Virus record (IMG/VR): IMGVR_UViG_3300030427_000031 | Span: 1-62,095 of that record | Reading direction: 5' to 3' (one strand) | Length of the DNA: 62,095 bases | Origin: a virus | Part shown: positions 33,245 to 42,535 of the stretch, piece by piece | Position numbering within the stretch: the first letter of the stretch is position 1 | Layout of the letters: every line of letters starts with the position of its first letter | Position numbers and translations under genes: made by a program | Notes under the pieces: generated by a model | What the model was told of the DNA's origin: nothing | The model's input: the letters and a program-made list of their open reading frames with translations, nothing else | Database searches by the model: none

Positions 33245-34450
33245 ATGAGTAAGATTCTTGAATTGCGCGAAAAGCGCGCTAAGGCTTGGGACGCGGCAAA
33301 GGCGTTTCTTGATACGAAACGTGGCGGCGATGGGCTACTGTCCGCCGAGGATACCACTACTTACGAGAAGATGGAAAACGACGTCGTCGCATTAGGTAAA
33401 GAAATTGAGCGCCTCGAGCGTCAGGCCTCTATCGACTTGGAACTTTCCAAAGCTACCAGCAATCCCATTACAAACGCTCCATCCAAAGGAGCTGAAGAAA
33501 AAACCGGTCGTGCATCCGCCGAATACAGGAAAGCGTTCTGGAATGCTATGCGTACCCGTGCAGGAGAAGGACTTGATGTAAACGTAAGAAATGCCCTGCA
33601 AATAGGTACAGACACCGAGGGTGGTTATCTCGTACCTGACGAGTTTGAGCGTACGCTGGTGGAGGCCCTCGAGGATGAGAACATCTTCCGTTCACTGGCC
33701 AATGTTATCACCACATCTTCCGGTGATAGGAAAATTCCAGTCGTAGCTACCAAAGGTACTGCTTCATGGGTCGATGAAGAAGGCATTATTCCAGAGAGCG
33801 ATGACAGCTTCGGTCAGGTGTCTATCAGTGCCTATAAACTGGCAACCTTGATCAAAGTCTCCGAGGAGTTGCTGAACGATTCCGTGTTCAACCTCGAAGC
33901 CTACATCTCCAAAGAGTTCGCAAGACGTATCGGCAATAAAGAAGAGGAAGCTTTCTTCACCGGTGATGGCTCCGGTAAACCGACTGGCATCCTTGCCGCT
34001 ACAGGTGGTGCCCAAATCGGTGTAACTACAGCAGGTGCTACAGCAATCACCATGGATGAGGTGCTCGACCTGTTCTACTCACTTAAGGCTCCTTACCGTA
34101 ACAGGGCTGTATTCGTTATGAACGATGCTACTGTAAAGGCAATACGTAAACTAAAGGACGGTCAGGGCCAGTACCTTTGGCAACCTTCACTTCAGGCAGG
34201 CACGCCTGATACCATCATGAACCGCCCTCTGTACACCTCGGCATATGTGCCAACTATTGCTGCGACCGCCAAGAGCATCGTGTTTGGTGACTTCAGCTAT
34301 TACTGGGTAGCCGACCGTCAGGGACGTATGTTCAAGAGATTAAACGAGCTTTATGCAGTCACCGGGCAAGTGGGCTTTGTTGCTACCCAGCGTGTTGACG
34401 GAAAGCTGATCCTGCCGGAGGCTATCAAGGTTCTCCAGCAGCACGCATAA
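33245..34450 (+). CDS. Major capsid protein (HK97 fold)
   Basis: 401 aa from the ATG at 33245 (GAAGGAGGAAAT upstream). The first 100 residues are a charged coiled-coil scaffolding (delta) domain (RGGDGLLSAEDTTTYEKMENDVVALGKEIERLERQ). From about residue 110 the HK97 core begins: ALQIGTDTEGGYLVPDEFERTLVEALEDENIFRSLANVITT, then FTGDGSGKPTGILA and a C-terminal domain with FGDFSYYWVADRQG. The delta domain would be removed by the preceding protease. Intact and normal length. Confidence 0.96.
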   Translation: MSKILELREKRAKAWDAAKAFLDTKRGGDGLLSAEDTTTYEKMENDVVALGKEIERLERQASIDLELSKATSNPITNAPSKGAEEKTGRASAEYRKAFWNAMRTRAGEGLDVNVRNALQIGTDTEGGYLVPDEFERTLVEALEDENIFRSLANVITTSSGDRKIPVVATKGTASWVDEEGIIPESDDSFGQVSISAYKLATLIKVSEELLNDSVFNLEAYISKEFARRIGNKEEEAFFTGDGSGKPTGILAATGGAQIGVTTAGATAITMDEVLDLFYSLKAPYRNRAVFVMNDATVKAIRKLKDGQGQYLWQPSLQAGTPDTIMNRPLYTSAYVPTIAATAKSIVFGDFSYYWVADRQGRMFKRLNELYAVTGQVGFVATQRVDGKLILPEAIKVLQQHA

Positions 34451-34463
34451 GGAGGGCTGACAT

Positions 34464-34679
34464 ATGAGTTATAGTTCAAAGAATTATATGGAACAGGGCG
34501 GCGAAAAGTGGATCATCGGTGGCACATTGGAAGTCCTGCCGGGAGCCTCGGTAACGGGGCTTCCTGCTGCAGAGAATCAGGCGGACAGCACGGCCACCGA
34601 TGTTGCTGGTCTGGTCACGGATTTCAATGCCCTTCTCACCAAGCTAAAAGCGGCGGGTTTGATGGCGGCAGACGAATAA
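34464..34679 (+). CDS. Head fibre-like protein
   Basis: 71 aa, RBS GGAGGG. YMEQGGEKWIIGGTLEVLPGASVTGLP followed by an alanine-rich helix (ADSTATDVAGLVTDFNALLTKLKAAGLMA) matches small head-fibre proteins encoded right after the major capsid gene in clostridial siphophages. They decorate the capsid surface and are dispensable in the relatives known. Confidence 0.82.
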   Translation: MSYSSKNYMEQGGEKWIIGGTLEVLPGASVTGLPAAENQADSTATDVAGLVTDFNALLTKLKAAGLMAADE

Positions 34680-34701
34680 GGACCGGAAGGAGGCGGATGG
34701 C

Positions 34702-35019
34702 ATGACAACAGATAATCTTCTCCCCAAAGTAAAAGCGAACCTGATCCTGGCACATGATGCAGACGACGGCCTACTGCTGCATTACATCAAAGCCGCCGTC
34801 TCCTACGCGGAGAGCTACCAACATGTTGCTGAGGGTTATTACACTGAAAACACTATGCCGCCCACTACTGAACAGGCAGTAATCATGCTGTCGAGTCATT
34901 TCTACGAAAGCAGAGATGGCTCGACGGCTGGTTTCTTTGCCGATAGCGCGCAGGCAGGTCAACAAGTTTGGAACACAGTAAACTTGCTACTCCGCCTCGA
35001 CCGGGATTGGAAGGTGTAG
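34702..35019 (+). CDS. Head-tail connector protein (gp6-like)
   Basis: 105 aa, RBS GGAAGGAGG. DNLLPKVKANLILAHDADDGLLLHYIKAAVSYAESY and TEQAVIMLSSHFYESRDG match gp6/DUF3199-type connectors that extend the portal ring. Followed by the head-closure gene 3 nt later. Confidence 0.88.
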   Translation: MTTDNLLPKVKANLILAHDADDGLLLHYIKAAVSYAESYQHVAEGYYTENTMPPTTEQAVIMLSSHFYESRDGSTAGFFADSAQAGQQVWNTVNLLLRLDRDWKV

Positions 35020-35022
35020 ATT

Positions 35023-35355
35023 ATGAGCTTTGGAAAGATGAACACCTTTATAGATATTATTGAGACCGTAACTATAAAAGACTCGGAGGGTTTCAGCACT
35101 GAGGCTGACAATATTGTTGCTTCCATCAAAGCATATCGGGAAGGACGGCACGGTACTGAAATATGGGCGAACAGAGCCGCATTTTCAGAAGCCACCGATC
35201 TTTTCCGTTTCCGCTGTATTCCTGGTGTCAATGTTACGACCGCAATGCTTATTGCTTGTGAAGACGGAAGATTTGAAATCACTTCGGTGGAGGACGTCAA
35301 AGGTCGTGGAATGTACATTGAAGTACTCGCCAAGGAGGTGAAGTCCAGTGGCTAA
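35023..35355 (+). CDS. Phage head closure (head-tail adaptor) protein
   Basis: 110 aa. SFGKMNTFIDIIETVTIKDSEGFSTEADNIVASIKAYREGRHGTEIWANRAAFSEATDLFRFRCIPGVNV matches head-tail joining proteins of the SPP1 gp16/HK97 type, a small beta-barrel. It overlaps the next gene by 8 nt. Confidence 0.88.
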   Translation: MSFGKMNTFIDIIETVTIKDSEGFSTEADNIVASIKAYREGRHGTEIWANRAAFSEATDLFRFRCIPGVNVTTAMLIACEDGRFEITSVEDVKGRGMYIEVLAKEVKSSG

Positions 35356-35779
35356 AGTAACTATGAAAATGCCGGAGGACTTTCTCCAGAAGGTTTCACG
35401 GTTGAACGATAAAACTGATGAAATTATCCCTCGTGTGCTTAAGGCTGGCGGTGAGGTTGTGCTTGATAAGGTAAAGTCTAATCTTAATTCAGCGGTTGGC
35501 CGTGACACAAAGTATCCTTCACGTTCCACCGGCGAGCTTTCGGCTGCATGGGGAATTTCATCCGCTTTACAGGATAGAGATGGCAACCATAACGTTAAAG
35601 TTGGTTTTTCCGAACCACGTCGTGATGGAAGCAGCAATGCAAAGATAGCCAATATCATCGAATACGGAAAATCGGGTCAACCGGCAAAACCATTCTTAAA
35701 GCCAGCGAAAAGCACCAGTAGAAAGCCGTGCATCGAAGCGATGAAAGCAAAGCTGGATGAGGAGGTAAATAGGATATGA
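35348..35779 (+). CDS. HK97 gp10-like head-tail protein
   Basis: 143 aa from a GTG start with AAGGAGGTG at good spacing. KMPEDFLQKVSRLNDKTDEIIPRVLKAGGEVVLDKVKSNL and IANIIEYGKSGQPAKPFLKPAKSTSRKPCIEAMKAKLDEEV are characteristic of the HK97 gp10 family, placed at the head-tail interface. It overlaps both neighbours by 4-8 nt. Confidence 0.9.
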   Translation: MAKVTMKMPEDFLQKVSRLNDKTDEIIPRVLKAGGEVVLDKVKSNLNSAVGRDTKYPSRSTGELSAAWGISSALQDRDGNHNVKVGFSEPRRDGSSNAKIANIIEYGKSGQPAKPFLKPAKSTSRKPCIEAMKAKLDEEVNRI

Positions 35780-36117
35780 GTCTACTTTCAGATTTGAGCG
35801 AAGTCCTGGAACCACTTAATATTCCTATCGAAACTGGTGTGTTCAGCGGTGTGCCACCTGACGAATATCTGGTCTTTACCCCTCTGACGGACATTTTTGA
35901 AGTTCACGCGGATAACCGCCCCGGCTTTGATGTGCAGGAAGTGAGGATATCACTTTTCTCAAGAGGCAATTACTTAGTGCGGAAAAGGCAGATCACTACG
36001 GCTTTGCTGAATGCGGATTTCACTGTGACTGAACGACGGTACATCGGACACGAAGACGATACCGGATATCACCATTACGCCATTGATGTGGCAAAAAACT
36101 ATGGATTGGAGGAATAA
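35776..36117 (+). CDS. Tail terminator-like protein
   Basis: 113 aa, RBS GAGGAGGT. LLSDLSEVLEPLNIPIETGVFSGVPPDEYLVFTPLTDIFEVHADNRPGFDVQEVRISLFSRGNY matches the small protein between gp10 and the major tail protein in HK97-like phages, thought to close the tail tube. Position supports the call; the sequence family is variable. Confidence 0.78.
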   Translation: MSLLSDLSEVLEPLNIPIETGVFSGVPPDEYLVFTPLTDIFEVHADNRPGFDVQEVRISLFSRGNYLVRKRQITTALLNADFTVTERRYIGHEDDTGYHHYAIDVAKNYGLEE

Positions 36118-36120
36118 CAC

Positions 36121-36711
36121 ATGGCAACTATCGGTCTTGACAGACTGTACTATTCAAAGATAACCGAAGATTCTAGCGGTGTAGAGACCTATGCTGTACC
36201 TTCGGTGCTTGCTAAAGCTATTACCGCCGAGCTTTCGGTGGAATTAATTGAGGCGATTCTATATGCGGACGACGGTGCTGCAGAAGTTGTAAAAGACTTT
36301 AATAGCGGCACGCTCACCCTCGGCGTGGATGACATTGGCCCAACTGTCGCGGCAGATCTAACCGGAGCATCAACCGATGACAACGGTGTGCTGATCTCCG
36401 CCAGTGAGAATGTGGGTACACCTGTTGCTGTAGGCTTCAGAGCGCAGAAGGCCAACGGCACATATCGTTATTTTTGGCTTTATCGCGTAAAATTTGGCCT
36501 ACCCGCAACAAACCTGCAGACAAAGGCGGATTCTATCACCTTCTCTACGCCAACCATCGAAGGAACGGTTATGCGTAGGAACAAATTGGACGGCATGGGC
36601 AAACATCCATGGAAAGCAGAGGTCACTGAAGGCGATGCAGGCGTATCTTCTGCAACTATAACCGGTTGGTTCACTGAAGTTTACGAGCCTGTCTACACAC
36701 CGGAACCGTAG
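36121..36711 (+). CDS. Major tail protein
   Basis: 196 aa, RBS TGGAGGAA. ATIGLDRLYYSKITEDSSGVETYAVPSVLAKAITAELSVEL and a DDNGVLISASENVGTPVAVGFRAQKANGTYRYFWLYRVKF core match the phi13/gpV-type tail tube family. It stacks as hexamers along the tail. It lies directly before the frameshifted tail assembly chaperone, as expected. Confidence 0.93.
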   Translation: MATIGLDRLYYSKITEDSSGVETYAVPSVLAKAITAELSVELIEAILYADDGAAEVVKDFNSGTLTLGVDDIGPTVAADLTGASTDDNGVLISASENVGTPVAVGFRAQKANGTYRYFWLYRVKFGLPATNLQTKADSITFSTPTIEGTVMRRNKLDGMGKHPWKAEVTEGDAGVSSATITGWFTEVYEPVYTPEP

Positions 36712-36723
36712 GAGGATTGAACT

Positions 36724-37110
36724 ATGGATAATGAGAGAAGCGCAGCAATCAACATCGGCGATAAAGACTATGAACTGATTCTGACCACACGTGCGACAAA
36801 AGCGATTGCCGGTCGTTATGGCGGGCTTGAAAACCTCGGAGAAAAACTCATGAAATCCGAGAACTTCGAGATGGCCCTGGACGAGATCGTTTGGCTAATC
36901 ACACTGCTGGCAAACCAGTCAATCTTAATTCGCAACCTTAAAAATAAGAACACGCCAGAGGATTTGCTCTCCGAAGAAGAGGTGGAACTTCTCACTTCAC
37001 CGCTTGACTTAGCGGCATATAAAAATGCAATTACCGAGGCGATGTTCAAAGGTACAAAGCGCAATGTAGAAAGTGAGGAGGAAACTCCAAAAAACGTGGA
37101 AGTCGGGTAA
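36724..37110 (+). CDS. Tail assembly chaperone, zero-frame product (gpG-like)
   Basis: 128 aa, RBS AGGAGGA. SAAINIGDKDYELILTTRATKAIAGRYGGLENLGEKLMKSENFEMALDEIVWLITLLANQS is typical of gpG-like chaperones that coat the tape measure protein. Near the 3' end the in-frame heptamer A AAA AAC (37089-37095) allows part of the ribosomes to slip into the -1 frame and extend the protein. The zero-frame product ends 13 nt after the slip site. Confidence 0.93.
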   Translation: MDNERSAAINIGDKDYELILTTRATKAIAGRYGGLENLGEKLMKSENFEMALDEIVWLITLLANQSILIRNLKNKNTPEDLLSEEEVELLTSPLDLAAYKNAITEAMFKGTKRNVESEEETPKNVEVG

Positions 37111-37298
37111 CGGACGCTGAAGTCTTTACCCGGCTTCTTTATTATGGAACAGTTCAGATGGGTATGGATGCGGAGGAATTCTGGCTCATGCCAATCGGAC
37201 TGTTCTTTGATTTATGGACCTGCCACAAGCAATGGCACGGAATTGAAAAGCCGAAGAAAACCCGGACAATTGATGACATTATCCCGCCGGGTATATAG
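36724..37298 (+). CDS. Tail assembly chaperone, -1 frameshift product (gpG-T-like)
   Basis: Reading shifts by -1 at A AAA AAC (37089-37095). The -1 frame then runs open from 37095 (CGT) to TAG at 37296-37298 and encodes about 67 residues, including TDAEVFTRLLYYGTVQMGMD and EEFWLMPIGLFFDLW. This second part is the conserved T-domain that bridges the tape measure and tail tube in related phages, so the fusion is well supported. Frameshifting here is a classic feature of siphophage tail genes; efficiency cannot be judged from sequence. The region has no start codon of its own with an RBS. Confidence 0.9.
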
Positions 37299-37312
37299 GA
37301 GGAGGTGAAGAT

Positions 37313-39733
37313 ATGGCGGACAATTTTGGCTTAAAAATCGGCGTTGAGGGTGAGCGTGAATTTAAGAACGCTCTTTCTGAAATCAATCAGTCATTTAAGG
37401 TGCTCGGCAGCGAAATGACCCTTGTTACCAGCCAGTTTGATAAAAACGATAAATCCATACAATCGGTTGCCGCTCGGAATGCGGTTCTAAATAAAGAAAT
37501 TGACGCGCAGAAAGAGAAGATTTCCACCCTTAAAGCTGCTCTTGATAACGCCTCCTCCTCTTTTGGTGAAAATGACCGCCGCACGCAGAACTGGCAGATC
37601 CAGCTGAACAAGGCACAAGCTGAACTCAACGGTATGGAGCGTGAACTTGCACAGTCCACTATCGAAGCGGATAACCTCGGTGCAGAATTAGACGATTCTG
37701 GCAAAAGAGCAGAAGATGCTGGTGGCAGGTTTGATAAACTTGGTGGCGTACTTAAGGGCATTGGTTTGGCGATGGGCACAGTTGCCGTTGCCGCCGGAGC
37801 TGCCGCAATTAAGTTGGGCAAAGAAGTGGTCACTCAATTTGGCGAGTTGGAGCAAAACCTGGGTGGTTCAGAGGCGGTTTTCGGTGCATACGCTGCGTCG
37901 ATTCAGAAAACCGGTGAAGAGGCCTATAAAAACCTCGGTGTCTCCCAAAGCGAGTATCTCGCTACTGCCAACAAAATGGGTGCGTTGTTCCAAGGTTCCG
38001 GTATACAGCAACAGAAAAGCCTTGAACTAACCGAAAAAGCCATGCAACGTGCCGCAGACATGGCATCCGTTATGGGAATAGATATGTCTACTGCGATGGA
38101 GGCTGTCACAGGTGCTGCAAAAGGCAACTTTACCATGATGGATAACCTCGGTGTTGCTATGAACGCTACCAACATCCAAGCCTACGCTCTCGCAAAGGGT
38201 CTGGATTTCACCTGGAATACCGCAACGCAAGCAGAAAAAGCCGAAGTTGCAATGCAGATGTTTTTCGAGAACACCGAGCAGTATGCTGGCAACTTTGCAA
38301 AAGAATCGACTCAGACCATTTCTGGTTCGATTGGGTTGTTACAGGCTGCGGTTGGCTCTTTTACAGCAGGACTTGGCAATGCTAATGCGGATATGACAAA
38401 TCTGACCGAGAATCTTGTTGATGCTTTCGAGGCAGTTGTCACTAATATCGTACCGGTTTTAGAGAATATAGTAGCAGCACTACCGACAGCGACGGGCGCA
38501 ATTTTAGCAGCGGTGGCAGACTTGCTTCCAATGCTTCTTGAATTAGTGACAAATATATTCCAGCAGGTTCTGGAGGCTATTTTGAACCTTTTACCTGAAC
38601 TTATCCCGGCGGCGGTTAGTGCTCTAATGACAATTGTCGGAGCGCTGATTGATAATCTTCCATTGCTCATAAATGCAGCAATAGAACTGGTTACCGCGCT
38701 TGTTGAGGGTATTGGCATTGCTTTACCTAAGCTCATACCCGCAGCAGTTTCGGCAGTCACAAAGATTGTTCAAGGTTTGATTGAGAACCTGCCAATGCTG
38801 TTGGATGCGGCTTTGCAGTTGATTATAGGATTAGCGCAAGGATTGGTAGACGCGATACCTCAGCTTGTTTCTGCCTTGCCTCCCATCATCGAAGCACTGG
38901 TGGATTTTCTGATTGAATCCATTCCAGAGATTATCGATGCGGGTATTCAATTGCTGACTTCACTGGTGACAGCATTGCCTACCATCATTACGGCAATTGT
39001 GGAAGCAATCCCGCAAATCATCGACAGTATTATTAATGCAGTCATTGGATCGATTCCCATGATTATTGATGCAGGCATCCGGCTTTTGATATCGCTAATT
39101 CAGGCACTTCCTCAGATTATTACTACTGTTGTAGCCGCAATTCCAAAGATCATAACCTCACTGGTAAATGCCATTGTAGGTAATATAGATAAGATCATCC
39201 TGGCCGGTGTTCAGCTGTTTGTGGCATTGATTGCAAACCTGCCAAGGATAATTGTGGAGGTTGTTAAGGCAGTTCCACAGATCATCTCAGGATTGGTTAG
39301 AGCCTTTACCGGTTATATAAGCTCAATGGCCCAAGTGGGTGGCAATTTGATTAAAGGATTGTGGAATGGTATTTCAGACGCAGGTGCTTGGCTATGGAAT
39401 AAGATTTCAGGATTTTTCGGTAATGTGGTATCGAAGATTAAGAACTTCTTCGGTATCAACTCCCCTTCAACTCTATTTGCTGGAATTGGTCGCAATATGG
39501 GCGAAGGCATCGGTGTGGGCTTTGAAGATGCAATGACAGCAGTTTCAAGGGATATGCAAAATGCGGTACCCACAAATTTCGATTTGAATTACAGAGGTTT
39601 GTCAGGACAAGGCAGTGCCACCGGCACAAGCATCACACAAAATCTCTCGGTGGTGACACCAAAGGCTCTGTCCGAAAAAGAACTGGCACGGGAGTTCAAA
39701 AACCTCTCCCGCAAGCTGGCACTTGAATTATAA
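37313..39733 (+). CDS. Tail tape measure protein
   Basis: 806 aa, RBS GGAGGAGGTG. The N-terminal 150 residues are coiled coil (LNKEIDAQKEKISTLKAALDNASSSF and after). A TMP core around 160-390 has GGSEAVFGAYAASIQKTGEEAYKNLGVSQSEYLATANKMG and MQRAADMASVMGIDMSTAMEAVTGAAKGNFTMMDNLGVAM, followed by about 300 residues of repeated hydrophobic segments built on LPxLIxAAI/IPQIIDxxI motifs that may insert into the membrane. The C-terminus has INSPSTLFAGIGRNMGEGIGVGFEDAM. Length would correspond to a tail of roughly 120 nm if the usual relation holds (inference). Confidence 0.95.
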   Translation: MADNFGLKIGVEGEREFKNALSEINQSFKVLGSEMTLVTSQFDKNDKSIQSVAARNAVLNKEIDAQKEKISTLKAALDNASSSFGENDRRTQNWQIQLNKAQAELNGMERELAQSTIEADNLGAELDDSGKRAEDAGGRFDKLGGVLKGIGLAMGTVAVAAGAAAIKLGKEVVTQFGELEQNLGGSEAVFGAYAASIQKTGEEAYKNLGVSQSEYLATANKMGALFQGSGIQQQKSLELTEKAMQRAADMASVMGIDMSTAMEAVTGAAKGNFTMMDNLGVAMNATNIQAYALAKGLDFTWNTATQAEKAEVAMQMFFENTEQYAGNFAKESTQTISGSIGLLQAAVGSFTAGLGNANADMTNLTENLVDAFEAVVTNIVPVLENIVAALPTATGAILAAVADLLPMLLELVTNIFQQVLEAILNLLPELIPAAVSALMTIVGALIDNLPLLINAAIELVTALVEGIGIALPKLIPAAVSAVTKIVQGLIENLPMLLDAALQLIIGLAQGLVDAIPQLVSALPPIIEALVDFLIESIPEIIDAGIQLLTSLVTALPTIITAIVEAIPQIIDSIINAVIGSIPMIIDAGIRLLISLIQALPQIITTVVAAIPKIITSLVNAIVGNIDKIILAGVQLFVALIANLPRIIVEVVKAVPQIISGLVRAFTGYISSMAQVGGNLIKGLWNGISDAGAWLWNKISGFFGNVVSKIKNFFGINSPSTLFAGIGRNMGEGIGVGFEDAMTAVSRDMQNAVPTNFDLNYRGLSGQGSATGTSITQNLSVVTPKALSEKELAREFKNLSRKLALEL

Positions 39734-39746
39734 AGGAGGTTTGACT

Positions 39747-40598
39747 ATGGAACTTACTTATATTAATGCAGATGGCAGGAGCATCACGCTCAAACAAAGC
39801 CGCCCGTATTTTCTTACCAAGATAGACGGCACAGGCAACATACGTCAGACCGTTAACACCTTCAAGGCACCGGATCAGGACGGTGCTTTTTATATTTCCT
39901 CTACACTGGATATGCGAAACATCATACTGGAGGGTACAGTCGTAGCAGATACACCTGACGATGCCTATGCATGGAGACAGCTTTTCCTTAAGATATTTAG
40001 CCCTAAGCTGAATGGAACACTCATCTATCGTGAACGGCAAATTGCCTGCGTTGTAGAGGAAGCGGGTTTTACCGTTTCCACCAGGCAGCGCATACCTAAC
40101 TTTTTTGTCAGTCTGCTTTGCCCGTCTCCCTTCTTTGAGACGCTTAATGAAGTGCGTGAGGAACTGGCATCTTGGATACCTTTATTCGAGTTTGAACTGG
40201 AAATACCTGAGAGTGGCATGGAGTTTGGAATGCGCCAGCCCAGTCAGATCATCACGGTGGACAACATCGGCGATGTTTCCTGTGGGTGTGAGATCGTATT
40301 CCAGGCACTGGGAACGGTGTCGAATCCAGAACTCTTAAATATTGATACCGGGGAATACATCCGCCTTCTCACTACAATGAATGCCGGAGATGAACTTCGT
40401 GTATATACCCATTTCGCTGGTAAGCGAGTAGTCAGCATCAACGGTTCTGCGGTAACAAATGCTTTCTCCCTGCTGGACACTAATTCGGTATTTTTCCAGC
40501 TTGCAGCAGGCATTAACACTTTGCGCTACGATGCTTCAGTCAATATGGAACTGCTGGAAGTTAGCATTTACTATCGTCCGCAGTTTCTGGGGGTGTGA
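39747..40598 (+). CDS. Distal tail protein (Dit-like)
   Basis: 283 aa from the ATG at 39747 (AAAGGAGG upstream). ELTYINADGRSITLKQSRPYFLTKIDGTGNIRQTVNTFKAPDQDGAFYISSTLDMRNIILEGTVVAD is the siphophage Dit N-terminal ring domain (YomH/SPP1 gp19.1-like). The C-terminal part is a galectin-like beta domain. Dit joins the tail tube to the adsorption device. It overlaps the next gene's region closely (2-nt gap). Confidence 0.9.
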   Translation: MELTYINADGRSITLKQSRPYFLTKIDGTGNIRQTVNTFKAPDQDGAFYISSTLDMRNIILEGTVVADTPDDAYAWRQLFLKIFSPKLNGTLIYRERQIACVVEEAGFTVSTRQRIPNFFVSLLCPSPFFETLNEVREELASWIPLFEFELEIPESGMEFGMRQPSQIITVDNIGDVSCGCEIVFQALGTVSNPELLNIDTGEYIRLLTTMNAGDELRVYTHFAGKRVVSINGSAVTNAFSLLDTNSVFFQLAAGINTLRYDASVNMELLEVSIYYRPQFLGV

Positions 40599-40600
40599 AT

Positions 40601-42517
40601 ATGCAATTATATATCTACAATCCAAACCGGGAGCTTACGGGTATTGTGGAGTCTTTTGAGTACCTGCGTTGGACACGGCGTTACTCTCAGTGTGGTTCAT
40701 TTGAGCTAAAAGCCATTGCAACACAGGAGAACACCGCGCTCTTAAAAGAAGGGAACATTATTTGGAAGAACGATGATGAGGAAGCCGGGATTATTGAACA
40801 TCTGGAATTGTCTCAGACCGAGCAGGAAATTATCACGGCGACTGGTCGCTTTGCTACCTCTTTCCTCGCCCGTCGTATTTTGTGGCAAACCGAGATACTT
40901 TCCGGAGATCTTTCTGTCTGTGCCCTGCAGCTGATAAATAATAATCTCATCAACCCTACTGATACAGCCCGGCAGATTACTGGAATATCCTTCTCGTCTC
41001 CTAACTTGGGTATTCCTGTTAGTACCCAGATATCATATCGGAATCTGATGGATTCAGTAACGGAACTATGCGCCGCTTCGGATATTGGCATTAAGACAGT
41101 GTTCACTCCTGCTACAGGTATTTTTACAGTGACGCTGTATAACGGGTCCAACTCCCAGGCGGTATTCTCTAAGGAGTACGAGAATCTGACTGAACAGATA
41201 TATACAGAGAGCGTAGCGGATTACGCCAATACCGCACTCATCGGTGGTGAGGGTGAAGGGGCAGACCGTACATTTGTTGCAATCACAAGCGGTTCTGGGG
41301 AGACTCGCCGCGAAATCTTCGTGGATGCCAAAGACTTACGGGCTGAGGACTTTGGAACAGATTACGTCAATACTCTGACTTTTCGAGGTCAGAGTAAGCT
41401 GAATGAGCAGGCAATACGATATACATTTGACACATCGGTCAATCCGCATGGCAACTTGACTTACAAGATAGACTTCGACCTTGGGCAGACCGTCAAAGTG
41501 ATCTCCAAGGCATGGGGCGTATCCATGACTACGCGAATCACCGAGATCGAAGAAACATATGACGCAGATGGGCAGAGTATCAGCGTAGTGTTTGGAAAGG
41601 CTGAGCTAACTATAGCGCAGAAAGTCCGCTCTGACATGAGCGAGGTTAAAACAGCACTATTGGCCCCTACCGGTATATCCGAAGTTGCCGAAGCTCTAAG
41701 CGTCGTGGAAGGAACACTGGGTGACTTGACGCAGGTGGACCCGAAAATTCAGGGTGATGACGTCGCGGATACCTTCAACAACCTGTTTGGGAAGCTTCCT
41801 ACCCTCGAAATTTTTGTAGGTGCGGGTACCATATCGATCGGTCAGTATGCCTTGTACAACATGGTACCAGGAGATACTTTATACTTCACCTCGTACAGTG
41901 GTAACAAGTTCAGCGACCAACCAAGTGAAAACGGACACGTATTTTTAACAAAGCATAATGGAGATAACACGGGCTATGGCTATCAGCGAGCAATGGGTTT
42001 CTTTATCAGTAGGGACACTATGACGTTTTATGTAATCTCTGTTTTCGTATTCAATAACCTATCTGGGCAGGCGAACTGGCTCAACATCAATAATGAACCA
42101 ATAACTACGACTAGGCTTGCAAACGGCGCAGTCACCGGCGTAAAGATCACAGATCGTACAATTACCGCTTCTAAAATTTCATCTGCGTTTACTGACTACT
42201 CTACGACAGAACAAAACACAGGGCGTTTATGGATTGATGGTAAGACGATTTATCGCAAACATGTGAATCTTGGGTCACTTACTAATGCGACACCGAAAAG
42301 CGTAGCTCATGGCATATCAAACCTCAGCACTGTTGTCAGTTTAACAGGCTTTGCGACAAACGGAACCGTATTCTTGCCGCTGCCACTTGCTCGTTACAAC
42401 AACTTTGCCTCGCAAATCGGTCTGTATATGGATACAACCAATGTCGTTGTCGAACCCGGCAATGACCGGACAACATATACAGGTTATGTGGTTATAGAGT
42501 ATACGAAAACTGTTTAA
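40601..42517 (+). CDS. Tail-tip protein (ReqiPepy6 Gp37-like/tail-associated)
   Basis: 638 aa; ATG at 40601 chosen over an upstream GTG. MQLYIYNPNRELTGIVESFEYLRWTRRYSQCGSFELKAIATQENTALLKEGNIIWKNDDEEAGIIEHLEL is the Gp37-like tail hub start. Residues to about 360 form the hub, then KVRSDMSEVKTALLAPTGI leads into a linker and a C-terminal fibre-like region (about 385-638) with beta-rich, presumably host-specific sequence. It forms the tail hub under Dit. C-terminal extension could act in receptor contact, which is inference. Confidence 0.87.
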   Translation: MQLYIYNPNRELTGIVESFEYLRWTRRYSQCGSFELKAIATQENTALLKEGNIIWKNDDEEAGIIEHLELSQTEQEIITATGRFATSFLARRILWQTEILSGDLSVCALQLINNNLINPTDTARQITGISFSSPNLGIPVSTQISYRNLMDSVTELCAASDIGIKTVFTPATGIFTVTLYNGSNSQAVFSKEYENLTEQIYTESVADYANTALIGGEGEGADRTFVAITSGSGETRREIFVDAKDLRAEDFGTDYVNTLTFRGQSKLNEQAIRYTFDTSVNPHGNLTYKIDFDLGQTVKVISKAWGVSMTTRITEIEETYDADGQSISVVFGKAELTIAQKVRSDMSEVKTALLAPTGISEVAEALSVVEGTLGDLTQVDPKIQGDDVADTFNNLFGKLPTLEIFVGAGTISIGQYALYNMVPGDTLYFTSYSGNKFSDQPSENGHVFLTKHNGDNTGYGYQRAMGFFISRDTMTFYVISVFVFNNLSGQANWLNINNEPITTTRLANGAVTGVKITDRTITASKISSAFTDYSTTEQNTGRLWIDGKTIYRKHVNLGSLTNATPKSVAHGISNLSTVVSLTGFATNGTVFLPLPLARYNNFASQIGLYMDTTNVVVEPGNDRTTYTGYVVIEYTKTV

Positions 42518-42535
42518 TAAGGAGGAAAATAGTGT

